Both the position numbers and the translations under genes were made by a program. From assembly GCA_025618425.1 (NCBI GenBank), contig CM046841.1, positions 13,981,144 to 14,045,143 of the forward strand: a stretch of 64,000 nt of DNA, in the 5' to 3' direction. The notes below the pieces were generated by a model. It made no database searches and was not told the origin of the DNA. It worked only from the letters and a program-made list of their open reading frames with translations. Position 1 is the stretch's first letter; the number at the start of each line of letters is the position of its first letter. Origin of the DNA: Heliocidaris tuberculata (Eukaryota; Echinodermata; Echinoidea; Camarodonta; Echinometridae). This document shows, one piece after another, positions 45,522 through 57,797 of this stretch.

Positions 45522-45627
45522 TTGACACCGGATTTCACTTGGTGCCAATCCTGATCTCTACTTTAGTGTCGCTACTCACTATCAACATCCTGGTGGTTCT
45601 TCTCTGTGTGGTGTTTCGACGAAAAGG
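45522..45627 (+). CDS. Gene B transmembrane exon
   Basis: 106 bp, phase 1 to 2, donor AAAGG|GTAAAT. It encodes DTGFHLVP followed by a helix ILISTLVSLLTINILVVLLC and VVFRRKG, giving one membrane span with a basic cytoplasmic flank. The opening DT and the phases match the gene A TM exon (DTPGVNVL). The acceptor TTTCAAAG is short but follows a T-rich stretch. The protein is predicted to be type I, with the CUB/MAM part outside. Confidence 0.85.
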
Positions 45628-46010
45628 GTAAATACCGATTCAGGATTGTATATTTGTCGGTTTCCGGAATATTGTGATGACTGTATCATGAACTACTCAA
45701 GTTCGCTGCTTACTACAAGTGAACCTTTACGGTTTCCCGTAAACACACACACGCACTCTGGAAGAAATGAATACTGATATTGTATTTCAGTTTACATGAA
45801 ATGCAGTGTTCCTATGACATATCCGTTCAAATATCCATACTCTGTAAAGCAGATAACACCATGACAATCAAATTGTTTTTAGGGTGAAATAGGAATCCTC
45901 CATATTGTTTGATATCCATTTCGCAATCTATAACTTTGTTACCCTCAGTTTCAGAGTGTCTTGCCAATTATTAATAATGCCTTTTCAATAATGTATCTAT
46001 ATTATCATAG

Positions 46011-46557
46011 AAGGCTCGAACATACCACCTCTCAAGGTAGTAATGCAGCCTTTGGAGACGCTGAGACGAATCATCGAATAAGAGATAACCCTGCATTTGA
46101 AAGGTCCGATGATCTCCCCTTGCCATTCGATGCAACTAAACGTCTTGGGGAAGCGAATGGTCCATATCTCTCCCTTACAACTTCCTCAACATCCGGAGTA
46201 TACCAGACACTCGACCAGGTAAATTCGCCGTCGAACGAATACGCAGAACCTATAAATGGATTTACCGGTCCAGATAATGGCAGGTTCTTACAGGACCTTC
46301 AAGTAAACCCTGCGACCGACTATGAGAACGTACATGAATATGAGGACCCTACCAATAACATAGATGGAATAAATAGTCCACTGTATGAGAGGCCGATAAA
46401 TGAGTTTCTGGTAAACTCTGAAACCACTAATGGTATCACACATGAATACATGGATCCGGCGAATAGTGTCCTTGTGGTCAATAGCCCGCAGTATGAGAGT
46501 CCAATGAATGATATTCCCGAGACCAATTGTGGAATTACACATGAATACCATAATTGA
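46011..46557 (+). CDS. Gene B cytoplasmic tail with repeated YxxP motifs, last exon
   Basis: Acceptor TTATCATAG|A completes the phase-2 Gly codon and the frame runs 547 bp to TGA. The early part (RDNPAFERSD) is homologous to IRNNPAFEPG in gene A. The tail then carries PYLSL, VYQTL, EYAEP, DYENV, EYEDP, LYERP, EYMDP and QYESP. YxxP is the Crk/Nck-type SH2 ligand pattern and YENV suits Grb2, so the tail looks like a multi-site phosphotyrosine scaffold. The C-terminal third is built from roughly 33-residue repeats (HEY.DP ... NSP.YE.P). A 46-bp tandem duplication at the very end shifts the frame and creates the stop. The predicted gene B protein is 674 residues. Confidence 0.87.
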
Positions 46558-46910
46558 TCTTCCCGAGACCAGTAATGGAATTACACATGAATACCATAAC
46601 CCTAGGAATGACGTCTTTGGGATACACAGAAAAAACGCTGTTTAAAAGGTTGTTTAAAACTCATACAAAGTGTTTAATATTTATACAAATTGTTTGCAAT
46701 ATCAAGTGTACAATGGGTTGTTCAGTTCATATTGTAAACAACTGTTTGCATTTTTAAACAGAGTTTTCTTTGTGTATAAAAAATAGGATAGTCCACGATA
46801 CCGGAGTATGTAAATGTGCTCGGGTAAACTTGGAGGACGAGTATGAAATTACAGCTGAATACGAGGACCATATAAATAATCAGGTCAAAACAATCAGTTC
46901 AAAATCATAG
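46558..46910 (+). pseudogene. Remnant of a longer gene B tail after the stop
   Basis: After the stop, another frame reads DLPETSNGITHEYHNP then RNDVFGI, a further tail repeat, and near 46830-46890 LEDEYEITAEYEDHINN resembles ATDYENVHEYEDPTNN of the exon. A miniature element (46625-46774) splits the two pieces. The tail was once longer, or these pieces come from an old duplicate. Confidence 0.6.
46625..46774. mobile_element. 150-bp TA-flanked miniature element
   Basis: CACAGAAAAAACGCTGTTTA at the left and the complement of CACAAAGAAAACTCTGTTTA at the right, with TA on both sides (46623-46624, 46775-46776). Inserted in former coding sequence. Confidence 0.82.
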
Positions 46911-47820
46911 CTTTAAAAAAATTTCATCGAGCATCGACAAAAATACACCAACGTATAGACTTCTGTAAATCTCTCTATCTTTATTTTCGATGATAGACAT
47001 CTAGATTATCCTAACAAATCTAAAAAAGGACGCTTCATTGGCTGATGACTACACGTAGTTTTTCATTTATTGTGACATGAAAATACCTATGATAATAAAA
47101 GGAAATTATATAATAGTTTTCACCAGAAATGAAAAAATGAGCAGAAAAAATGAAAGATTTGGAGGATATCAGTATTTCGATAAATCAGATGTGAAACATA
47201 ATCAGCTCAACTGCTGAGTTTTCTGTGAGTGGTTACAACAAATACCGACGTTAGTGGATTCTAAATACATGTAGAATGATATACATTTCATCTCACTATT
47301 ATCATGCTACTTGTTTTTACGATGAATAGAAATTTTTTCATCTGTAATAAATAACTATATAAGAAGTTCAGTTTATCATATAAACGTAAGTTCCTGAAGT
47401 TTCTCGTAATTGTATTGGATATCTGTAACATAAAATGTACGCCCTGATTACAAATATTACTGTGAATGTTAAAACACAGCAGCTTGAATATACTCCTAGG
47501 ACCTTGTTCTATAGAGAAGTAATAAGGAATAATGAAATCAACTTCATGAATCAGTCAATTCACTTTGTGTTTGATGGATATTGGAATGAAATTGTGCTTT
47601 TCATAAGTTGCCATTTAAACAGTCTTGACTGCACGAGAAGTACGCCCTTTCATGATACTGCAAATAAACTAAGCATCGGTTCTTTGACTTTGACTTTTTA
47701 ATGCCGATTTGTCAATATTCCTCTTTTAAATTTGGTTTCATATTTTTTGTTAATGTTTACAACCATTCGAATCAGTAGTTTTGATTATAATGATTTAAAA
47801 GAGATAATCAAGAAATTAAA
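46911..47820. other. 3' flank of gene B, no gene
   Basis: Candidate AATAAA signals occur at 47094-47099, about 47344 and about 47665. No coding signal seen. Confidence 0.4.
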
Positions 47821-47822
47821 TA

Positions 47823-48015
47823 CAGTGAAGACCGCTCACGGGATACAAGAAAAGCGGTCTTTATGAGCAGGTGGTATTTATGTACAGATTCATTTAATAC
47901 ATGTTCCGATGAGAAACACTTTTCAAAGGAAGCAAAAATTGTGGTCTTTATAGACAGGTGGTCTTTCGATACAGGTGGTCTTTCGATACAGGTGGTCGCT
48001 AAAGCCGGTTTGACT
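47823..48015. mobile_element. 193-bp TA-flanked Tigger/mariner-like miniature element
   Basis: CAGTGAAGACCGCT at the left, complement of CAGTCAAACCGGC at the right, TA on both sides. Internal GGTGGTCTTTCGATACA is repeated. Confidence 0.7.
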
Positions 48016-48267
48016 GTAGATATATAAATATATACTTCTTTTTTCAAATGTAAATAATACAATATAGCTTTTCTACATGATTACAAAATGTTACAAAATG
48101 CAAATTATGCACTCTAATAACTTAAACATGAAGAGCCCCAGTTGTCATGGTTTGTTACCAAAGTACATTGAAACAAATTTTAATGAATATTTTGTAGTCA
48201 TACGATTCCTTTAACAAAAACCTGAAACGAAGTTTCAGGAAATTCTAAAGGAAGGATCTAGTTATAC

Positions 48268-48456
48268 AAACACGATAAAAACTACTTTCGAAAAATAAAC
48301 TCAAGACAACTTCAATAGCCCTGGCTATCACATTTAGAAATGTGCGAACATTACAATGGTGTATTACGTAATCCGAACCTGATTTCTATGGGCAGTACAA
48401 TAGGCCTTTGAAATTGCCTTTGAGTTTATTTTTCAAAAGTAGTTTTTATCGTGTTT
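48268..48456. repeat. 189-bp inverted-repeat element
   Basis: Arms AAACACGATAAAAACTACTT and its complement, about 37 bp each, around a unique centre. Confidence 0.7.
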
Positions 48457-48469
48457 ATAGTATATTAAT

Positions 48470-50090
48470 TGAGAAATTAGGACTTGTGATGTATGTGTGC
48501 GCCAATGTCGAAACTTGGGCTCATTGGTATACTGATGCATCTTTTGTCAAGTTATAATTTTTAGATGTTACAAGTTGTTTTTCCCCATATAAATTACCCT
48601 TTTATTGAATTAAGATATGCATGTATTTTACCTAAGTTATGCAATGTTAGTTCATTGCAGTATGTCATACAATTTCATTTTGTTGAAGTACCTACTAGCC
48701 GATGTTTGTTATGAAAAGAAAATTAAAAATACACATTTCAATAAAAATCTTAACTGTATAAGGATCAACCTCGTTAAAACTACGGTTATTGTGTATCAAA
48801 TCAAAAAAGAAAAAAAAAAAGAAAAGAAGAAAATGCTGATGCCGATTATGGGGTGCCTTAGGTACAACTTGCGATTTCTATATAAAAATCAATTATAAGT
48901 TTGTTCCGAAATCAATCAGATTAATGGCTTTTGTTAATGAAATCAGTCCAATAGATCTATCTCGAGAACAAAATGAAATGGTAAGACTGATTTCGTTTCA
49001 GAATCATAGATCTTGTTACATTTCATAAGTGTAAGACACTTGGCGCCCAAATAATATACATGCCTAACATTCAATTTCAGATCTATCAACGGTCGACTAT
49101 TCCATGAAAATTCAGTTTCTAGTTCTTGTCAAAACGGTATTTTCCTCTATATGCCTTTACTTTCATCAAAGAACCTTTAATGATAGTGGAGTAGACCTTC
49201 AGTTCTTTAAAGCTTTGAAATAACAGTGCGATATTATGGTCTTATAACGTCTGAAGATATTTTTTGTTGACTTTAGTGCGCTAGAGTACAGAGCGGAAAT
49301 CACAAGCGGAAATCCGTCATACAGCGGTGACCTTGTATTTTGTTTCACAGCGTAATTAACTCCTCGACCAAAGATAAAACTTAAATCTATATACCAAATC
49401 GAAGAACTTTTGATTTATGGGGACGTTTGTAATTATGCACTAGTACGTGGACATCATAATAAATGAACGAGCTAGGTTTTTTTTTTTAATGTAGGGTATA
49501 GAGATTATTGATGGAAATCTTTCGTTCTAAAAAGGCTGATCACACATTACTGAGATCGATAATGATAGCTCGAAATTGAATAAAATCATTCCCAAAGTTG
49601 GTCCTGAAGTTCAAGTGAAAAGTTACCGTTAGAGGAGTTGCGGGTCCCACTTCACTGATTTCTGCTGATGAGCCTTCTGTGGCATATCAAATACCTTTTC
49701 TGCCCTTTAGGAAACTGATTTTTTATAAGTGTGTAATTATCGTTATCAATATCGTTGACAGGTGACTGGCCCTTTATCAACGATGATCTCATTACAAAAT
49801 ATACTCTAATATCATACCCTTACGAAGTTAATGTTTCGCAAGGGTTGAACTGAGAGGTGGAATTTGGGTCAAAGAACTAAGTATTGCAATATTATAACAA
49901 GTATTGATATAATAACAACTAATAATAATATAGTCCTATTTACCCGGGTAGGCTCGTACGACGTAGACATCAATACTGCTCATCCCGAGGGCCCTGCAAT
50001 TATTATTATCCCAAAATTGCCAGGTATCCATGTAACATGTTTAATATACCTGGGTCGAGAGGAACAAATATTGGTAAAACACCTTGTCCA
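48470..50090. other. Intergenic B-D; no gene seen
   Basis: AT-rich unique DNA with only short open frames and no domain signal. Confidence 0.5.
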
Positions 50091-50102
50091 CGGGCGTTAA
50101 CA

Positions 50103-50185
50103 TGAGGAAGGATCGAACCCAGGACCTCCAGTATGAGAGTAAAGAGCCTACCCGAGCATACCACAGTGCTCCCATACCAATTTTT
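50103..50185 (-). repeat. tRNA-derived SINE head, copy 1
   Basis: The minus strand reads GGGAGCACTGTGGTATGCTC ... GGTCCTGGGTTCGATCC, with a good B box (GGTTCGATCC) and a plausible A box but no full cloverleaf. A second copy lies at 55726-55800 in the duplication. Best explained as a SINE rather than a working tRNA. Confidence 0.55.
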
Positions 50186-50199
50186 GAGAAATGTGTCAG

Positions 50200-50731
50200 T
50201 ATACTATTAATACATGGTTGGGAGTGCGTTAAGGCGATCTGGCAACACAAAGGTTTTTGTCGTGGTGTACTAACGCACGAGGCGTAGCCGAGTGTGTTAG
50301 ACACCGCGATAAAAAACTGCGTGTTGCTGGATCGCACTAACGCACGAACTCACAACCATGTATTAATAGTTTTTATAAAACGGGTCTACAATCTTAGGCC
50401 CGAATTCACAAAGGAGGTTTGGTTTAAACCATGGTTTAAACCCCCTCCTAGGTTTTTTAAGCGTACGTGCGCACGGAATCTGATCCAATCATATATTTTC
50501 TTTGAGCGCGCGCATGGGCAACGTGCGCTTATTTACGCTTATTTCAGTATGCTTACGGAGGTTTAAACCTTCCCCATGGTTTAAACCTCCTTTGTGAATT
50601 CGGGCCTTAGTGTTTTCTTACGATCTTAGTGTTTGATCCGGATTAGCCGTGAGTTAGTACTTTTTTTTTGCACGGTCACGTGATGTTATTTGACCAATCA
50701 GGATGGCTACATTCTTGAACCCGTTTTATAA
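50200..50731. mobile_element. Composite insertion absent from the paralogous copy
   Basis: The other copy reads GTGTCAG|ACTCTAATAAC where this one holds 532 bp. It contains a unit with ACTATTAATACATGGTTG inverted ends (50202-50366), then a unit bounded by TTATAAAACGGGT and ACCCGTTTTATAA (50368-50731), which itself contains 50397-50606. Confidence 0.75.
50397..50606. mobile_element. 210-bp PIF/Harbinger-type miniature element
   Basis: Perfect terminal repeats GGCCCGAATTCACAAAGGAG and TTA on both sides (50394-50396, 50607-50609). The arms continue into GGTTTAAACC motifs. Confidence 0.75.
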
Positions 50732-51321
50732 ACTCTAATAACTTCAATATAAATATAATTATTCTTGTTTGGGGGAGGGGTGGTAAGGAGTATTAAGCAC
50801 GCTATTATAATTAAGAAGTGTCTAAAAAAAAAAAAAAAAAAAAACACAAACAAGCAAACACTACCTATTTGAAAGAGAGAGCAATTGTAAAAAGTAATAA
50901 AGAAATGCAAAGAAGGACCAATGACATCTTTTACGTATTGGTCGTCCCCATGGTATGGAGGGGGGGGGGTGAACTTGTCAAAGTATCTGATACAAAACAA
51001 TTTTCCCCATATAGGTTTCAGAAAATTTTCCAACAAGCAAAGTATAGATACCAGCAACAAAACAGTATCACCAAAAAGTTTTCATATAATTTTGCTGACC
51101 AGACAAAATGGGGGATTGCACCCCTAATACACTACAACAACAGTTTATAACATTGATCTCATTATTTCTCAGCAGCAAAATGTAATAAATACCAAGGCCC
51201 TATGATTCAGAAGAAGTTGGTTAACGATGTTAAATCTTTCTTGTCGGAATTTCACTCTGTAGACAAATTCATTATAAAGAATTTGAAATAAAAGGTCGTA
51301 TCGCTCTCTCTCTCTCTCTCT

Positions 51322-51787
51322 CAGTGTGGCCAGCGAAAAAAAAATACTATTCTGCTGGCAAGCAGCGGAAATTCTGCTAAATCAAAAATTTTATTACTAA
51401 ATCAAAATTTCACTCGAAAATTCTCTGACAAGCCCCCCACCCCCCCCCCCAAAAGGGGGGGGGGGGGGTTATCAGCATTTTTGGGAGGACATTTTATTTA
51501 AGAATTCTCTGACAAGCACAAAAAAAAAAAGGTTATCAGCATTGGGGGGGGGGGGGACTTTTTACTCAAAAATTCTCTGACAAGCAAAAAAAAAAAAAAA
51601 AAGTTATCAGCACTTTGGGGTGTATTTTGACTCAAAAATACTCTGACAAGCAAAGAAAAAAAAAAGAAGAAAGAAACACCAGAATTGTGCTAAAATTCTG
51701 CTAAATTTTGTCAAATTATGCCTAGCATAATGCTAGATGCTCAAAATTCTGCCAGAAAGTAGAATTCTGCCAACTCTGGCAACGTTG
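51322..51787. mobile_element. 466-bp hAT-like element in a (CT)n tract, absent from copy 2
   Basis: CAGTGTGGCCAGCG at the left and the complement of CAACGTTGCCAGAG at the right. The duplicated locus has an uninterrupted CT microsatellite here. The inside is four diverged units of about 70 bp with TTCTCTGACAAGC, an A-run and GTTATCAGCA. Confidence 0.7.
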
Positions 51788-52289
51788 CTCTCTCTCTCTC
51801 TCTCATTTGACATGATACGAATGTTTTAATACTGTCAAACCTTCCATACTTTGTTTTTTATTTGGTGATAATCCTGAGATAATATAATAAGACTACTACA
51901 TTCCAATTGTGCAAAGTTGTAAAGATGGTTGTTTTTGTTGTTTTACCCTCAAGTCACTTATAATGGTCATAGATGCCAAATTTTTATGGTATCTGGTATA
52001 GCCTGCGGTTGCTTTCACCATCCTTCAGAATAGTTCTGTACAAATAAGTATTTGTTCAGCCCATGCATTGTTTGCTTGGTGTCTGTTTACGTACCGGTTC
52101 ACGTACCGGTTCATAGAGTTGAAAAACAACCCTCATTAATCCATGACCCCCATGCTGAAAATGATTACATGTATTTATAGATGTGTCAAATGACTCAGAT
52201 ATAATCAAGTTCCCTTTTGCATAGACGATTGGTAGAGGGTGACTATTAGAGATAAATTCGAAACCAGCAATATTTAATTTTAAAAAAAA

Positions 52290-52755
52290 AAGCTAGAACC
52301 CCCACCCACATGCTCGGAAGGACCATCAAACACGTCACTTGTATATATGAGATAAAACCTGTCCTGAGAAATGATAATTTTTGCCAGATAATGCTTGTAA
52401 AAAAGTGTGTGGATACCTTAGTTGCCATTTTTTTCCGACTTGTGCCTGTCTGGTGATCTGCGCCGAGATTTTCCAGATCGTTTTTTTTTTTTTTAAGAAA
52501 AAAATATTTAATTAAAAAAACAAAGCTAGAACCCCCCACCCACATGCTCGGAAGGACCGTCAAACACGTCACTTGTATATATGAGGTAAACCTGTCCTGA
52601 GAAATGATAATTTTTGCCAGATAATGCTTGTAAAAATTGTGTGGATACCTTAGTTGCCATTTTTTCCGACTTGTGCCTGTCTGGTGATCTGCGCCGAGAT
52701 TTTCAAAATCGTTTTTTTTTTTTTTTTTTAGAAAAAAAAATAATTTAGGAACCCC
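52290..52755 (+). repeat. 232-bp tandem duplication specific to copy 1
   Basis: Two units, each with GCTAGAACCCCC, CACGTCACTTGTATATATGA and CTGGTGATCTGCGCCGAG. The other duplication copy has a single unit near 56975-57200. Confidence 0.85.
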
Positions 52756-53160
52756 CTTTCCCCTTTTGAATAATTCTTGTCCCGCCTTATCAATCAGTAA
52801 AAGATGGTCAATGCATGGGTCAATTAGCGTTTAGTAATCCTGAACAGAAAATGGTAAGTGACGGATTACAGCCTTTTGCTACTTCTGGCTCCAAGAAAAC
52901 AAGAAAAATTTACTATAAAATAAATCATTAAACATAATTATCCTGACACAAAGTTGCACTAGAAGAACATTGTAGCTCAGTGTGTAATTGTAACGGAATT
53001 TAATTTAGCACTTCTGAATATTAAAGTTCAAGGCTAAGAAATGAACTCTCACTGCCTTTCTTTGGGAGCAAACTTTGGTCAATGGGCATTTTTTACGGGG
53101 GTGGGGGGGGGGGGCTGAAACCCTGTTCACCTTGGCTTTTTCACTTTCGTTTTCATAATT

Positions 53161-54619
53161 GATTGATTGAAAAAGGTCTTTATTAGATTCTGACTGGCGA
53201 CCAAAAGTCGAATTGCACAGAATATACATGTATAAAAGGTTACAAAAAAGATATAAATGGACATAAAAAGAAAAACAAATTCATACATAAATATGAGAAT
53301 CAATATACTGAAATTCTATTCAAATACAAAACAAATACATAAACTTAGGGTTAAGCAACTGTAAAAGTATATCATCATGGTTGCCTGATATCTGGTTAAT
53401 AAAGTCACTGCCAAATATAAACTCAATTCTGATGAATGTTTTTTTGTAAGGCTAGAGTGAAAAAGAGGAACACAGTATTCTAAAATGGGTCTAACATATC
53501 CTGTGTACACAGTGATAAGATCACATACAGGTAAATTAAAATGTCTTAATTTACGTAACATAAACAATCTTCTATTGCACTTTTTCAGCATTTCTTTAAC
53601 ATGTGTATCCTAATTTAAGATTCTGTTGGAAATAAACACCTAGAACCTTGACAATGTTGGCTTCATTCAAAGGTGTTTCGTTAATATACAAACTTTGCTG
53701 AGTTGGTTGTTTCATGAAAGAAATTGTCATAAAAATACATTTTTGAGGATTAAGTTTCATATTATTAGACAAAGACCAAGTTGCCAATGAATCAATTTCT
53801 TTTTGCATCTGAGATGGTTGATTTTGATTCCTAGTCTCTACAATTGTCAGGTCATCAACATACTTGTAAAAAGGAAGAGGGCAGTCATTACATGCATCGT
53901 TCACCATGATCAAAAACAGCACCGGGCCAAGTTTTGTTCCTTGCGGAACGCCCGCATTACAATCTTTAACATCAGAAATATTGCCATTATATTTTACAGC
54001 TTGCTGTCTGCAATGTAAGAAGTCAACAATCAAAGAAACAACACATGGGCGTACATTTAAGCATATCAATTTGTGAATTAAAATGTTGTGATCAATACGA
54101 TCAAAAGCTTTAGAAAAATCAGTCAAGACCATAGTTGAAATGTTTTTTTGCTTATCAGCATTTTTATACAAATTATGAAGCATTGCAATAAGATAATGAC
54201 AAGTTGAAAGTCCTGGACGGTTACCAAATTAATTAATGTCAATTTGATCACTTATGTCCTCCAACAGCCACTTAACAATGAAAGACTCAGCAGTCTTGGC
54301 AAAGTAAGACGTTAGAGCAATTGGTCTTAACTCAGACACCACTGGTGGAAATGATTTTGGAATAGGAACAATTTCTGCAAGTTTCCATATTTGTGTGAAG
54401 ATGCCTTGCTTAAAAGCAATATTAATAATATGACATCATGGAAAACACATCTCATAAGCAAATTCCCGAATTATTCTAACAGGTAAATCACCCGAGACAG
54501 TTGATTTCTGCAAGTGTAATTTGCGCAACTTATTAAACACATCTTGTGGTTGTATTGTTGGACATTCACTAGGTGATGGCAAGTATGCAGGCAACTTTGA
54601 TCTATCAAGTTTGGGAAGA
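53161..54619 (-). pseudogene. 5'-truncated CR1/Jockey-like LINE reverse transcriptase
   Basis: The minus strand carries reverse transcriptase blocks: LRPIALTSYFAKTAE, VLTDFSKAFDRIDH (motif A), GVPQGTKLGPVLFLIMVND (motif B), YKYVDDLTIVE (motif C, YVDD) and NPQKCIFM. Stops lie at 54433-54435 and near 54227, and a frameshift near 53595-53610 separates the C-terminal part (KKCNRRLFMLRKLRHFNL, YVRPILEYCVPLFHS). Target duplication ATAATT flanks at 53155-53160 and 54620-54625. The paralogous locus has TTTTCATATTTAGTAG unoccupied. The 3' end has a GATT simple repeat. No endonuclease remains. Confidence 0.9.
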
Positions 54620-54756
54620 ATAATTAGTAGTGTACTATCGTATTTTTCTTCCTGAGCCAAATTTTGGTTCATTGACTTAAAGGCGAAATATTGCGATGGG
54701 GGTGGGGGATGGCTGTCAACCCATTCCTTCAGAAAGGTGTTGTCAGTGTTTTTTCT

Positions 54757-54757
54757 T

Positions 54758-54784
<27 letters not shown>
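54757..54784. repeat. (GT)n microsatellite
   Basis: Also present in the duplicate at 57767-57793, slightly different in length. Confidence 0.9.
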
Positions 54785-54788
<4 letters not shown>

Positions 54789-55255
54789 ATGTAAGGTAAA
54801 CTCCATCCTAAATCTTCTTGACAAAGGTTGGTTTGAAAACAGGATGGGTGAAATTGACCTGACTTGTATGTATTTTGGGGGACGTGAGGGTCGATGGCTA
54901 AGCCACACGATTGCGGTAAGGCTGACAAAATTCTTTTATGTTTGATTGTTTGTTGTTTTTTTGTTAGTGACTTAAATGTAAACAACTTCAAGAGTAGGTC
55001 TTCTGGGCCCGATATGCTCATACACTATGTACATTTGTTTTGTTGTTTCTATGGAGAGGTATACACATGAAAATGTCATTAAGCCAGATATCTGTGCAGC
55101 GGTGCATGTTCTTTGAACGAATGGGGAGGGGAGGGGCTGGTGGGGAGCACAAAATCAAAATTCGGATTTCCCGAAAAAAGATTCCCCCGGCTGCTAAGCA
55201 CTAGAGGAATTGGAGAGTGAGTACGATTTCCTTTCATTTGCTGGAGCATTGTTGT

Positions 55256-55717
55256 ATAGTAACCCCAAATTAGCCATATTTTTGACCAATCTGTGAAAAA
55301 TTTTATGAAAGAAAATTTCAACTGATTTTAGTAGGTATGGGCATCAACATTTACCCAAAAAAAGTTAGGTGGGATAGGGGGTGGGGAAAGTGCTTTTTCT
55401 AAAGGTCAAAAGTCATTGACCTTTGCTGAAACTTGAAACTTGAACAGCGCCACCTTACAGTAACTGCCAAATTGAGATTATAATTTGAAAATTAATTGTA
55501 TTTTATTTTGAATTTCGACAAACAGCTCTTTGAAAAATAGGCACATTTAATATTTCAAACTATTATTTTTGATGTTGCACATTTGGAAAATTGCTTACAG
55601 ATACATTCTAAGCTTCTACAAACTAGAATGGGGCATGATGGGAAAATTAGAGGCACAGACACTTATCAAATTCTGTTGAAAGATAGCGCCATTAGGAGCT
55701 TCAATTTACTGTCACTT
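55256..55717. other. Spacer between duplication copies
   Basis: Unique AT-rich DNA, no coding signal. Confidence 0.5.
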
Positions 55718-57765
55718 TAACACGAGCAAGGATCGAACCCAGGACCTCCGGCATGAGAGTAAAGAGCCTACCCGAACATACGACAGTGCTCCCATACCAA
55801 TTTTTTGAGAAATGTGTCAGACTCTAATAACTTCAATATATATGTATTTATTCTTGTTCGGGGGAGGGGTGGTAAGGAGTATTAAGCACGCTAATATAAT
55901 TAAGAAGTGTCTAAAAAAACAAACAAACACACAAACAAGCAAACACTGGCTATTGAAAGAGAGAGCAATTGTAAAATCAAATAAAGAAATGCAAAGAAGG
56001 ACCAATGACATCTTTTACGTATTGGTCGTCGCCATGGTATGGAGGGGGGGGGGGGGGGGGTGAACTTGTCAAAGTATCTGATACAAAACAATTTTTCCCA
56101 TATAGGTTTCAGAAAATTTTCCAACAAGCAAAGTATAGATACCAGCAACAAAAACAGTATCACCAAAAAGTTTTCATATAATTTTGCTGACCAGACAAAA
56201 TGGGGAATTGCACCCCCTAATACATTACAAGTTTACAACAACAGTTTATAAAATTGATCTCATTATATCTCAGCAGCAAAATGTGATATATACCAAGGCC
56301 CTATGATTCAGAAAAAGTTGGTTAACGATGTTAAATCTTTCTTGTCGGAATTTGACTCTGTAGACAAATTCATTATAAAGAATTTGAAATAAATTGTCGT
56401 ATCGCTCTCTCACTCGCTCTCTCTCTCTCTCTCTCTCTTTCTCATTTGACATGATACGAATGTTTTAATACTGTCAAACCTTTCATACTTTGTTTTTCAT
56501 TTGATGATAATCCTGATATAACATTATAAAACTACTACATTCCAATTACAGCGTACATTTTTTGTTGTGTGTGTGTGTGTGTGTTCTCTGTGCGAAGTTG
56601 TAAAGATGGTTGTTTTTGTTGTTTTACCGTCAAGTCACTTATCATGGTCATAGATGCCAATTTTTTATGGTATCTGGTATAGCCTGCGGTTGCTTTCGTC
56701 ATCCTTCAGAATAGTTCTTTACAAATCAGTATTTGTTCAGCAGATGCACTGTTTGCTTGGTGTCTTGTCACGTACCGGTTCACGTACCGGTTCTTAGAGT
56801 TGAGAAACGACCCTCATTAACCCGTCACCCCCATGCTGAAAATGATTATTCATAGATGTGCCAAATAACTCAAATATAATCAAGTTCCCTTTTGCATAGA
56901 CGAATGGTAGGGGGTGGCTGTTTGAGATAAAGGCATGACAACCAGCAATATTTAATTAAAAACAAAAAACAAAACAAAGCTAGAACCCCCACCCACATGC
57001 TCGGAAGGACTGTCAAACACGTCACTTGTATATATGAGGTAAAACCTGTCCTGAGAAATGATAATTTTTGCCAGATAATGCTTGTAAAAAATGTGTGGAT
57101 ACCTTAGTTGCCAATTTTTTCCGACTTGTGCCTGTCTGGTGATCTGCGCCGAGATTTTCAAAATCGTTTTTTTTTTTAAAAAAAAAAAAAAAAATTAGCA
57201 ACCCCCTTTCCCCTTTTGAATAATTCTTGTCCCGCCTTGTCAATCAGTAAAAAATGGTCAATGCATGGGTCCATGCATGGGTCAATTAGCGTTTGGTAAT
57301 CCTGTACAGAAAATGGTAAGTGACGGATTACAGCCTTTTTCTACTTCTGGCTCTAAGAAAATAACAAAAATTTACTATAAAATAAATCATTAAACATAAT
57401 TATGATCCTGACACAAAGTTGCACGAGAAGAACATTGTAACTCAGTGTGTAATTGTAACAGAATTTAATTTAGCACTTCTGAATATTAAAGTTCAAGGCT
57501 AAGAAATGTACTCTCACTGCCTTTCTTTGGGAGCAAACTTTGGTCAATGGGCATTTTTTACGGGGGAGGGGGGGAGGGGGCTGAAAACCTGTTCACAACG
57601 GCTTTTTCACTTTAGTTTTCATATTTAGTAGTGTACTATCGTATTTTTCTTCCTGAGCCAAATTTTGGTTCATTGACTTAAAGGCGAAATATTGCGATGG
57701 GGGTGGGGGATGGCTGTCAACCCATTTCTTCAGAAAAGTGTTGTCAGTGTTTTTTCTTTGTGTGG

Positions 57766-57797
<32 letters not shown>

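Larger units (their letters stand above)
50096..55255 (+). repeat. Segmental duplication, copy 1 (about 5.2 kb with insertions)
   Basis: Colinear with 55718-58258. Extra material in this copy: 50200-50731, a hAT-like element at 51322-51787, one extra unit of a 232-bp tandem duplication (52290-52750) and a LINE at 53161-54619. Shared markers include ACGTACCGGTTCACGTACCG, CCCACCCACATGCTCGGAAG and GATTCCCCCGGCTGCTAAGC. Confidence 0.9.

Noticed and set aside
46288..46551. Antisense open frames over the gene B tail exon
   Set aside because: The plus-strand exon has splice phase and homology support; the minus frames have none.
50103..50185. Functional tRNA gene
   Set aside because: B box is good but the acceptor and anticodon arms do not pair convincingly and it recurs inside a duplication; a SINE head is a better fit.
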